Origin: an uncultured Cryomorphaceae bacterium
Lineage (GTDB): Bacteria > Bacteroidota > Bacteroidia > Flavobacteriales > Schleiferiaceae
Assembly (NCBI GenBank): GCA_937900215.1
Contig: CALCFH010000244.1
Span: 1 to 9,378, forward strand
Direction: 5' to 3'
Length of the DNA stretch: 9,378 nt
Below the pieces are notes generated by a model, which did no database searches, was not told the origin of the DNA, and saw only the letters and a program-made list of their open reading frames with translations. The translations under genes and the position numbers were made by a program. Positions 1-6,003 of the stretch are shown one piece after another; positions within the stretch are counted from its first letter, which is position 1; every line of letters starts with the position of its first letter.

Positions 1-1
1 G

Positions 2-490
2 TTATTGAATACCATTCAATGGAAAAATGACATTGCAATTCTATTCGGTAAAACTATAGTTACCAAAAGAAAAGTGGCATGGTATGCAAATGAAGCTTTG
101 GAGTACAGCTATTCAAATTCTAAGAAAATTGCCTTAATCTGGACCCCAGAATTAATTGAATTAAAAAAAATAGTAGAAAAGAAAAGTGGAGAGAATTTCA
201 ACTCCTGCCTTTTAAATCTATACCACAATGGAAAAGAAGGAATGGCATGGCATAGCGATGGCGAAAAAGATTTGAAAGAGAATGGATGTATTGCATCCTT
301 AAGCCTCGGCGCTGAAAGGAAGTTTGCCTTTAAACATAAAGGAACTTTAGAGAAAGTAGAGATCAATCTAGAAGCGGGCAGCCTTCTGTTAATGAAGGAG
401 GAAACTCAGAAAAACTGGCTTCACCGCCTTCCTCCTACTACCAAGATACATTCTGCAAGAATCAACCTAACTTTTAGAACTATTGTTTAG
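2..490 (+). CDS. alkB: AlkB-type Fe(II)/2-oxoglutarate-dependent dioxygenase, 5' end missing
   Basis: This is the C-terminal part of an AlkB-family dioxygenase, which removes alkyl groups from damaged bases in DNA or RNA by oxidation with Fe(II), O2 and 2-oxoglutarate. Counting from the TTG at position 5, the Fe-binding triad is visible as H83-S-D85 and H140, and the 2-oxoglutarate-binding signature RxNxTxR is R152-I-N-L-T-F-R158. The conserved stretch NSCLLNLYHNG lies just before the HxD motif. The reading frame is open to the window edge, and full-length relatives of this ALKBH2/3-like type in Bacteroidota are about 200 residues. About 40 N-terminal residues are therefore probably outside the window, and the TTG at 5 is unlikely to be the real start. 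The gene is convergent with the membrane-protein gene on the other strand and overlaps it by 11 bases (480-490). Family assignment is firm; substrate preference cannot be read here. Confidence 0.93.
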   Translation, partial: LLNTIQWKNDIAILFGKTIVTKRKVAWYANEALEYSYSNSKKIALIWTPELIELKKIVEKKSGENFNSCLLNLYHNGKEGMAWHSDGEKDLKENGCIASLSLGAERKFAFKHKGTLEKVEINLEAGSLLLMKEETQKNWLHRLPPTTKIHSARINLTFRTIV

Positions 491-902
491 TCTCATTTGG
501 GGCTAATTTTTTAACCACAAGCGTAGCCCCTAAAAATGCCATAGGTACATACAAGCTCAGCGACAATACCACAACCCACATAGGATGAGGTAGGTAACTG
601 AAATTGATTGCTGCAAAAAGCAGAAGTACTCCACCTACGACCATGGCCACTTTTTGCTTTGAATAAGTAGTTATAATTCCCGCTACAAATCCTCCAATAA
701 ATGAGCTTAGTGCCCAAACGGCTATTAGAATTAGAAATACTTCATTGGGAATAGACTCATGAAAAGCTTTCAATTGATCTAAATTGTTAAAATCCAGATT
801 CTCAGGAGGTGGAAATACCAAATGACTCAGTTTTTCACCTGCTGCCGTAGCAAAACCTGCAGTAACAACGCCAAAAAAACCGGCGGCAATTTTTCTTAAC
901 AT
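480..902 (-). CDS. small four-helix integral membrane protein of unknown function
   Basis: The 140-residue product is hydrophobic, with four likely transmembrane segments at about residues 5-22, 54-80, 84-101 and 108-131. A polar, proline-containing loop (about 28-53, with PPP at 31-33) lies between the first two, and the C-terminus is short and charged. Helix 2 contains a small-residue packing stretch, GGFVAG (70-75). I do not recognise a named family or any catalytic or transport signature. An AAGGAG ribosome binding site sits five bases before the ATG, which supports this start. It is the last gene of the minus-strand block and begins 30 bases after the stop of the circularly permuted ATP-grasp gene. 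It might therefore serve the same pathway, for example as a membrane anchor or exporter component, but it could equally be an unrelated passenger. Its stop codon lies inside the convergent AlkB gene. Confidence 0.8.
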   Translation of the reverse strand: MLRKIAAGFFGVVTAGFATAAGEKLSHLVFPPPENLDFNNLDQLKAFHESIPNEVFLILIAVWALSSFIGGFVAGIITTYSKQKVAMVVGGVLLLFAAINFSYLPHPMWVVVLSLSLYVPMAFLGATLVVKKLAPNETKQ

Positions 903-907
903 AACTT

Positions 908-913
908 CTCCTT
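908..913 (-). promoter_or_regulatory. strong Shine-Dalgarno site of the membrane-protein gene
   Basis: Read on the minus strand the sequence is AAGGAG, followed by five bases and the ATG ending at 902. Such a full site stands out here, because most other starts in the window have weak sites or none, as is usual in Bacteroidota. It suggests that the last gene of the block is translated independently of its upstream neighbour. Confidence 0.7.
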
Positions 914-932
914 CAAAATGGGTGCTTTGTAC

Positions 933-2123
933 TTATTGCTCAAAAAAGCAAGATGTACTGCCCACCCAACTTAAGTCTTTATTGTATTTAACGCCAATCA
1001 TTTTCCCTCTACTCAATCTGCCTAATGACATAGATAAGGTGGGTTTACTGTCTGCAGAAGGCCATAGATACATTAGTCTGATTTCGCACTTCACACCTCC
1101 TACTAGCGACAAAAGCGCATCAGTATATTTTACCTTTCGCTGCAAAATCCAATTTTCTGGATCATGTACCATATTGATTTCGTCTTCCGTTACATCAATC
1201 ACAACTCCAGTACCTGAAAAACTAAAAAGTGGTTTAAGAACATAGTTCTCTAAATCAGATGGAAGAGTTTCAATTGAATTTAAAAACTTTGTTTCAGGAA
1301 CGAATTTATTCTCAAGGAAAGGCATGGTAAACTTGCTAATCCGATAAAACCAATTCGGATGCGTAATCCACTCAACATCCAAATCGCCAAATAAATCTAT
1401 GGAATACTTAAAATCGGACTGTGATTGAAGATCGTCAAAAATCAGACGGTTGTATATCCTTTTAACCGATTGTCTTTTTCCATCTTTAAGATAATAGAGA
1501 CTTTTACCTTCTTGCTTTAGCTTACTTAAGCAAACTACTTCAATTCCAAAATTCTTGTGAGTGAGATAGAAGTCTACCCTTGTATTCTGCTCTTCTGGAA
1601 GTATTTCCAAGAGAATCACCTCTTCAATTGGACAGTCTCCTATGAGTGTTCTCTTTAAAAGATCTAAATATGAGTGGTGATTTAATCCATTAAAATAAGG
1701 ACTGTATCCATCTGGAATTGGAAAATATTCTGTGTGGGATTTACTAAGTTGATCCATCCAACAGAACATACTTGCAAATGCCTGAAGCTCAATAAGCTGA
1801 GGCTCTAATTCACCCTTTTCATCTTCACATATTCCAAAATCTAAACAAATAAAATGTGGATGATCTGTTTCATTCATCACTCTAACGTCGTCTGGAATTG
1901 CCCTTTCAGATTCTTGCATAAAAGAAGGCCTTTGAAGTACTTCCAATATTTCATCACCTGCTTGAATAAGCTTGTCTGTCAAATTTTTAGGCACAAACAA
2001 AGGCGTTTCAGAGATTCTAAAACTCACTTGATTGTTGCACTCTTCCTGAATCTTATTCTGAAGATCTTGGTATTTCTCTTCAGTAAATTGAGCATTAAAA
2101 GAGGCTCTTATGTCCTTTTTCAT
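933..2123 (-). CDS. probable circularly permuted ATP-grasp amide ligase
   Basis: This 396-residue protein carries the marks of an ATP-grasp ligase in circularly permuted order, as in the glutathionylspermidine synthetase-like group. Such enzymes join a carboxylate to an amine through an acyl-phosphate. A likely metal-binding strand comes first (LDFG 94-97, then LIELQAF 110-116, with E112 and Q114 in place of the usual E-x-N). Next comes LYYLKDGKR (209-217) leading to IYNRLIFDDL (223-232), a pattern typical of permuted members. The nucleotide-binding part follows: YVLKPLFSFSGTGV (294-307, with K297 as candidate ATP lysine and a Gly/Ser loop), the hinge ILQRKV (326-331), and CEIRLMYL (346-353) with candidate R349. 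Its ATG overlaps the stop of the GATase gene by four bases (ATGA), implying translational coupling and joint function. Membership in the ATP-grasp superfamily is my reading of the motifs. The substrate is unknown, and the protein could be an inactive or strongly diverged member. Confidence 0.72.
   Translation of the reverse strand: MKKDIRASFNAQFTEEKYQDLQNKIQEECNNQVSFRISETPLFVPKNLTDKLIQAGDEILEVLQRPSFMQESERAIPDDVRVMNETDHPHFICLDFGICEDEKGELEPQLIELQAFASMFCWMDQLSKSHTEYFPIPDGYSPYFNGLNHHSYLDLLKRTLIGDCPIEEVILLEILPEEQNTRVDFYLTHKNFGIEVVCLSKLKQEGKSLYYLKDGKRQSVKRIYNRLIFDDLQSQSDFKYSIDLFGDLDVEWITHPNWFYRISKFTMPFLENKFVPETKFLNSIETLPSDLENYVLKPLFSFSGTGVVIDVTEDEINMVHDPENWILQRKVKYTDALLSLVGGVKCEIRLMYLWPSADSKPTLSMSLGRLSRGKMIGVKYNKDLSWVGSTSCFFEQ
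2120..2123 (-). other. ATGA stop/start overlap coupling the GATase and permuted ATP-grasp genes
   Basis: On the minus strand the TGA of the GATase gene shares bases with the ATG of the next gene. The next gene has only a weak purine-rich stretch upstream, so its translation probably depends on ribosomes finishing the GATase gene. This is the usual layout for products made in matched amounts. Confidence 0.8.
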
Positions 2124-2947
2124 GCGATTAGTGCTTCTTTATAATTGACATGAAGCACTTCATCTAAGAAAACGGGAATCATCTTTTTCTGGGTAAGTGC
2201 AATCATATCAGGATCTTGTAACCGTGTAATCATTCGGTCGTACTTTTCTTGGCCATAATTCTCAATGATTACCTGCTTTTTCTCTTCATCCTTCATGTAA
2301 AAAAGCATTCCGGCTGGATCTGCTTCAGGATGAAATTGCGTACCTACAATTTCAGGTGTGAATTGAATGGCCATGGTTGCTCTTTCAAGCGGTACGTATG
2401 CTCTTTCTTTTTCGATTGCTAATATTCTTGCTCCCATATTGTGCAAGGCCACACTATCTGGCTTTACAACTTGATATAGCCTAGAATCTACAGCATGAAA
2501 CGGATCGGGTAATTGTCCGGTGAACTTATTCTTCCTACCTGCAAAAGTTGGGTGCATAGGAAAAATACCAAAGGATTCTGTCCTTCTTTTTGAAACGTGA
2601 GCTAATCTAAAATGATGGCACATTAGCTGGAATGAATGGCAAATCAAGAAGGCGTACTTTTTAGCAGATTCACTTTTGGAGTTGAAATCCATAATAGATT
2701 CTATCAAATTCTTCCATTTGTCTTCCCAGCCTTCAGGATCAATAGGACTACCTGGTCCGCCTGTTGAGATATAGGCATCGTATTCTAAACCAGGACATTC
2801 CATTTTTCCGCGAATATCAAAGACCTTTTTTTCCAAACGAATTCCATGATCTTCCGCATAACCATCAATTATTTCATGAATGTTTCGCATCCCTTGATTG
2901 GGAGCGCCCTTATACATGTCTAAAATGGCTATTTTGAGATTTATCAT
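2120..2947 (-). CDS. stand-alone class I glutamine amidotransferase (GATase)-fold protein
   Basis: The 275-residue protein has the class I glutaminase fold found in GMP synthetase GuaA, but no fused synthetase domain. The oxyanion-loop signature is GGPGSP (63-68). The nucleophile elbow is FLICHSFQLMC (100-110), with C103 as the catalytic cysteine, and H206 and E208 in QFHPEAD (204-210) complete the triad. The fold either hydrolyses glutamine to feed ammonia to a partner enzyme or, as in PuuD-type members, cuts gamma-glutamyl amides. Both would suit its position, because the next gene upstream encodes a GCS2-type gamma-glutamyl-type ligase and the next gene downstream another ligase. The C-terminal 60 residues (about 215-275) are charged and lie beyond the core fold. 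The start is one base after the GCS2 stop and has an AAGGA site seven bases upstream. The catalytic assignment is strong; which of the two roles applies is open. Confidence 0.9.
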   Translation of the reverse strand: MINLKIAILDMYKGAPNQGMRNIHEIIDGYAEDHGIRLEKKVFDIRGKMECPGLEYDAYISTGGPGSPIDPEGWEDKWKNLIESIMDFNSKSESAKKYAFLICHSFQLMCHHFRLAHVSKRRTESFGIFPMHPTFAGRKNKFTGQLPDPFHAVDSRLYQVVKPDSVALHNMGARILAIEKERAYVPLERATMAIQFTPEIVGTQFHPEADPAGMLFYMKDEEKKQVIIENYGQEKYDRMITRLQDPDMIALTQKKMIPVFLDEVLHVNYKEALIA

Positions 2948-2948
2948 T

Positions 2949-4055
2949 CTAAAGTCCTTCTAATGTTGATTTTGTAATAAAATCGACCAGTTCATTCATG
3001 TTCTTATTCTTATAAAACACTTCTAACTGTCGATCGGCCCCCGTTCCCCTTTCTATCATTTTCCCCACGTAATTAATCTCATCTCTTGAGCCAAGATCAT
3101 CTACTGTATCATCTATGAAATCAAGTAGTTCATAAATTAGTTGACGTGTTGGAACTTCTGTTTCTTTTCCAAAATCGATTAACCTTCCATCTAAACCATA
3201 ACGAGATGCACGCCATTTATTCTCAGCGATTAAAGATCGTTTGTAGGGCATAAATTCAATGTTCTGCTCGCGTAATTTGTATAATTTCGCACAGAGTCCT
3301 TGAAAAATAGCCGCTATAGCAATAGTCTCATCCAAAAGCATTGGAACGTCGCAGATTCTAAATTCAACTGTATCGAAAAAAGGATGTACTCTCAAGTCCC
3401 ACCAGATTTTCTTCGGGTTGTCGATACAACCTGTTTTCACTAGAAGCTTCACATAGTTTTCGTACTCTTCCCAACTACTAAAGAACTCTGGAATACCCGT
3501 TCTTGGGAACTTATCAAAGACCTTTATTCTAAAAGAGCGAAATCCGGTATCTCTACCTTCCCAAAAGGGAGAATTGGTAGAAAGTGCAAAAACGTGTGGA
3601 AGGAAATAACGCATAGAATTGGCAATGTGCATGGCCATTCTCTTATCTGGCATTCCAACATGAACATGTAAGCCAAAAATCAGGTTAGAGCGTGCTGCCT
3701 CCTGCATTTCCATAACGATCTCATGGTAACGCGGATTGTCGGTAATCAGCTGGGTAGTCCAACTACTAAAGGGATGAGTACCAGAAGCGCCGATACACAA
3801 GCCTAAATCATTGGCTACCCGACTAACGGTTTTCCTCAAATGAGATAAGTCTTTCCGAGCTTCATCTGTATTCGCGCAAATACCCGTGCCACCCTCAACT
3901 ACAGCCTGATGCATTTCAGCCTTTACGGCGTCTGGATTCAGAATTAAAGAGGCGTTTTCAACAATTTTTTGCTCATGGGAACGAAGTTCTCTCGTAACAG
4001 GGTCAATGACCATGTACTCCTCTTCGATGCCAAGGGTAAACATCTTTGGGTTCAT
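2949..4055 (-). CDS. GCS2/YbdK-type carboxylate-amine ligase (gamma-glutamylcysteine synthetase fold)
   Basis: This 368-residue protein belongs to the GCS2 family of ATP-dependent carboxylate-amine ligases, the group of E. coli YbdK. These enzymes use a glutamine-synthetase-like fold to activate a carboxylate, typically the gamma-carboxylate of glutamate, and couple it to an amine. Motifs appear in family order: LGIEEEYMVID (8-18, metal-binding glutamates), HQAVVEGGTG (49-58), HPF (94-96), GLHVHVGMPD (128-137, metal-binding histidines), NSPFWEG (161-167), WWDLRVHPFFDTVEFRIC (218-235) and ENKWRASRYGLDG (278-290). The length matches the family's usual 365-375 residues, and all expected catalytic motifs look intact. 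It sits 21 bases after the ATP-grasp gene and one base before the GATase gene. That order recalls the GshA/GshB pairing of glutathione synthesis, but the amine acceptor cannot be told from sequence. YbdK itself is known to have only weak gamma-glutamylcysteine ligase activity. Confidence 0.94.
   Translation of the reverse strand: MNPKMFTLGIEEEYMVIDPVTRELRSHEQKIVENASLILNPDAVKAEMHQAVVEGGTGICANTDEARKDLSHLRKTVSRVANDLGLCIGASGTHPFSSWTTQLITDNPRYHEIVMEMQEAARSNLIFGLHVHVGMPDKRMAMHIANSMRYFLPHVFALSTNSPFWEGRDTGFRSFRIKVFDKFPRTGIPEFFSSWEEYENYVKLLVKTGCIDNPKKIWWDLRVHPFFDTVEFRICDVPMLLDETIAIAAIFQGLCAKLYKLREQNIEFMPYKRSLIAENKWRASRYGLDGRLIDFGKETEVPTRQLIYELLDFIDDTVDDLGSRDEINYVGKMIERGTGADRQLEVFYKNKNMNELVDFITKSTLEGL
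2955..2959 (-). promoter_or_regulatory. Shine-Dalgarno site of the GATase gene inside the GCS2 coding end
   Basis: AAGGA on the minus strand lies seven bases before the ATG ending at 2947. It overlaps the last codons of the upstream GCS2-type gene, whose TAG is separated from this ATG by a single base. It supports the chosen start and tight translational linkage of the two genes. Confidence 0.6.
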
Positions 4056-4076
4056 ATAGTCCAGCTAAAGGATAAT

Positions 4077-5156
4077 CTACTTTGTGGTTTTTTTTGTTGC
4101 TTTTACAGCTGGTTTTGCAACTGCTTCCTTGGCTGTGGCCGTGGCTTTAGCGGCAGGTTTGGCGGTTGGAGTCTTTGGCTTTGAGGCGGTTGTTTTTGCC
4201 TTAGGAGCTGCATGACTTGCAATGGCATCTCTCACAAAACCACCCCAGGTAAGATTATCTTTTCCAGCAACATATGCCTTCGCTTTCTCAATTGCAAAAT
4301 CAGCGGCGGCCTTTACAACCCATTCAAAATTCTCTTTTCCAACGGAATGAATATCGGCATCGGGAGCTGGATTGCAAAAATCAATAGCGTAAGGAATTCC
4401 GTCGCGAATAGCAAACTCAACAGTATTGAAATCATAACCTAAACCTTTGCACAGTCTCAATGTATAATCATGAATGGTATCCAGCATAGCTTGACTAGAA
4501 GGAGCTGTATCTACAACATATCTAAGATGTGGCTCATTTCTCGGCTCATACTGCATTATTTTCACATACTTCCCTCCAATACAATACACACGATAATATT
4601 CATCGAAGATTATTTCTTCTTGAAGCATCATAACAAGCTGATTTGTCTCTGCGTGCTTGTTGAATAAATCCTGTGGATCATTCACCTTATATACACTCTT
4701 CCAACCTCCGCCAGCATGCGGTTTCATATAGGCCGGGAAACCAATTTCCTTGTATATAGTCTCCCAATCTAAAGGCATGGCCATATTGGAAAAAGATTCT
4801 GGTGACGTATCATCAGGACGCTCGTAGCTCGGTAGTAAATAGGTTTTTGGAACAGGTACGCCCAGTTTCATTGCAAGACTATTGTTAAAGAATTTTTCAT
4901 CCGCACTCCACCAAAACGGGTTGTTAATCACTGCTGTACCCATAATAGCTGCTGTTTTCAGATAAGCGCGATAAAAAGGAACGTCTTGACTGATTCTATC
5001 GATGATAACCGAATAACCCGTACTCGCTCCTTGGGATAGCTTGTCAATGTATACAGATTCAGCAACGATGTCTTTTTCACCCCTACTGTTGACCTCTCTA
5101 ACGAAAGCTTCTGGAAAGCTTCTCTCTTTTCCATGAAGTATTCCTATCTTCTTCAT
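4077..5156 (-). CDS. RimK/GshB-like ATP-grasp ligase with a Lys/Ala/Pro/Thr-rich tail
   Basis: The first 310 residues of this 359-residue protein form an ATP-grasp ligase of conventional order, the fold of glutathione synthetase, D-Ala-D-Ala ligase and RimK. It would couple a carboxylate to an amine using ATP. Visible elements are a pre-ATP-grasp domain (about 1-100), PVPKTYLLPS (101-110), the ATP lysine and Gly loop AYMKPHAGGGW (142-152, K145), the hinge MLQEEI (177-182), and the metal-binding end NTVEFAIRDG (244-253) plus AIDFCNPAPDAD (257-268) with E247, D259 and N262. Residues 313-359 are a low-complexity, very basic tail with 12 lysines, resembling a histone H1 tail and containing the near-repeat AKPAAKAT/AKPAVKAT at 332 and 347. 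The tail is not part of the ATP-grasp fold and is probably disordered. The gene lies second in the minus-strand block, 42 bases after the hydrolase and 21 bases before the GCS2-type ligase. The substrate is unknown. Confidence 0.92.
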   Translation of the reverse strand: MKKIGILHGKERSFPEAFVREVNSRGEKDIVAESVYIDKLSQGASTGYSVIIDRISQDVPFYRAYLKTAAIMGTAVINNPFWWSADEKFFNNSLAMKLGVPVPKTYLLPSYERPDDTSPESFSNMAMPLDWETIYKEIGFPAYMKPHAGGGWKSVYKVNDPQDLFNKHAETNQLVMMLQEEIIFDEYYRVYCIGGKYVKIMQYEPRNEPHLRYVVDTAPSSQAMLDTIHDYTLRLCKGLGYDFNTVEFAIRDGIPYAIDFCNPAPDADIHSVGKENFEWVVKAAADFAIEKAKAYVAGKDNLTWGGFVRDAIASHAAPKAKTTASKPKTPTAKPAAKATATAKEAVAKPAVKATKKTTK

Positions 5157-5198
5157 ATTCTATGATTTATTATTCGTGTTTGGTTTAAATTAATTCTT

Positions 5199-5903
5199 TT
5201 AGCGCGATGAAAGATAGTGAGGAAACATTTCTCTCCAAATTGGCCAGTCATGTGCTCCGTAGGGCCTGATATCCAACCAATGTTGTATTCCTTTTGAGTT
5301 CAATATATGACTTAATTCAAGCGTAGAATCCTTGCACATATCGTCTTCTGTTGTTCCTAAAGTTATTTTAATGTCCCAAATGGCAGGATCAGAAACATCT
5401 TTTAAAAAATCTACAGGATTATTGAAGTAGACATCTTCATTGTAATGCCCTTTCACCTGATCCCGAATATCAAAGGCAGCACCCATGGTCATGATATGAC
5501 TCACATTTTCAGGATGCCTAAAACCATAATTAGCAGCATGATAGCCTCCAAAACTACAGCCAGCTAGTGCCACTTTTGAAAAGCCTGACCTTTGCTTAAT
5601 TTCTGGGATAAGCTCTTCATGAAGCATTCGATCATAGCACACATGATTGTGCACTCGTACAGAAGGCGGAACATTTTTATTATACCAACTTAACTCATCA
5701 AAACCATCCGGACAGTAAATCTGAACAAATTCATTCTCAATGAACCAGGCTGCTGATTCTATTAATTTAAAATCTTTATTCTCATTGTGTTTCCCCATTG
5801 AAGTTGGAAAAAGTATGACAGGCATGCCTTTAGTGCCAAATACCAGCATGTTTACATTCAATTCCAATGCCTTAGAATACCAATTTACCTTGCTTTCTTC
5901 CAT
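5199..5903 (-). CDS. alpha/beta-hydrolase of the enterochelin-esterase (PF00756-like) type
   Basis: The 234-residue protein is a cytoplasmic-looking alpha/beta-hydrolase. The nucleophile elbow is AGCSFGGYHA (114-123) with S117 as catalytic serine, and H218 in PYGAHDWPIW (214-223) is the likely catalytic histidine. An aspartate of the TEDD stretch (185-188) is the probable acid. No signal peptide is seen. The frame is open upstream to 6044, but I chose the ATG at 5903 for two reasons: the protein family fold begins soon after it, and the longer version would run across the promoter region and into the start of the divergent hydrolase gene. It is the first gene of the minus-strand block and precedes the ATP-grasp ligase by 42 bases. 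It may hydrolyse or transfer an ester, thioester or amide of the pathway intermediate. The family includes acyl-transferring members, so hydrolysis is not the only option. Confidence 0.88.
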   Translation of the reverse strand: MEESKVNWYSKALELNVNMLVFGTKGMPVILFPTSMGKHNENKDFKLIESAAWFIENEFVQIYCPDGFDELSWYNKNVPPSVRVHNHVCYDRMLHEELIPEIKQRSGFSKVALAGCSFGGYHAANYGFRHPENVSHIMTMGAAFDIRDQVKGHYNEDVYFNNPVDFLKDVSDPAIWDIKITLGTTEDDMCKDSTLELSHILNSKGIQHWLDIRPYGAHDWPIWREMFPHYLSSR

Positions 5904-6003
5904 CTTAAAATACCTTAGTGTTCTTTGATTAAACGTATATGTCAAATTTGTGAATAAACTGCTAAGGTTTTCCCAATACTGCACACTAATATTGTTCACA
6001 CTT
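5904..6003. promoter_or_regulatory. divergent promoter region between the two hydrolase genes
   Basis: This 100-base AT-rich gap separates two head-to-head genes and must hold the start signals for both unless transcription comes from further away. No perfect Bacteroidota -7 box (TAnnTTTG) is present. One-mismatch candidates are TACGTTTA on the minus strand (5937-5930), with a TTT about 18 bases upstream, and TAATATTG on the plus strand (5987-5994). A short palindrome, CAAATTTG, lies near the middle (5943-5950) and could be an operator or chance. The region is certain as an intergenic space; the individual boxes are weak. Confidence 0.4.

Noticed and set aside
922..1245. Plus-strand open frame of 107 codons opposite the permuted ATP-grasp gene
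   Set aside because: It lies on the antisense of a well-supported gene, has no recognisable motif and no ribosome binding site, and reads like a shadow frame.
4212..4667. Plus-strand open frames opposite the ATP-grasp gene
   Set aside because: They are antisense to a clear enzyme gene and their products have no family resemblance.
2949..5156. Calling the GCS2-type and ATP-grasp ligases gshA and gshB (ordinary glutathione synthesis)
   Set aside because: The ATP-grasp protein shows RimK-like features with an odd tail, YbdK-type proteins are poor gamma-glutamylcysteine ligases, and the extra ligase and GATase do not fit plain glutathione synthesis. The analogy is kept only as a hypothesis.
5950..6003. 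Longer N-terminus (18 residues) for the plus-strand hydrolase, hydrophobic enough to suggest a signal peptide
   Set aside because: The stretch is short, contains polar and charged residues in the wrong order for a signal peptide, and is followed by a better start at 6004 (MKKLLSR).
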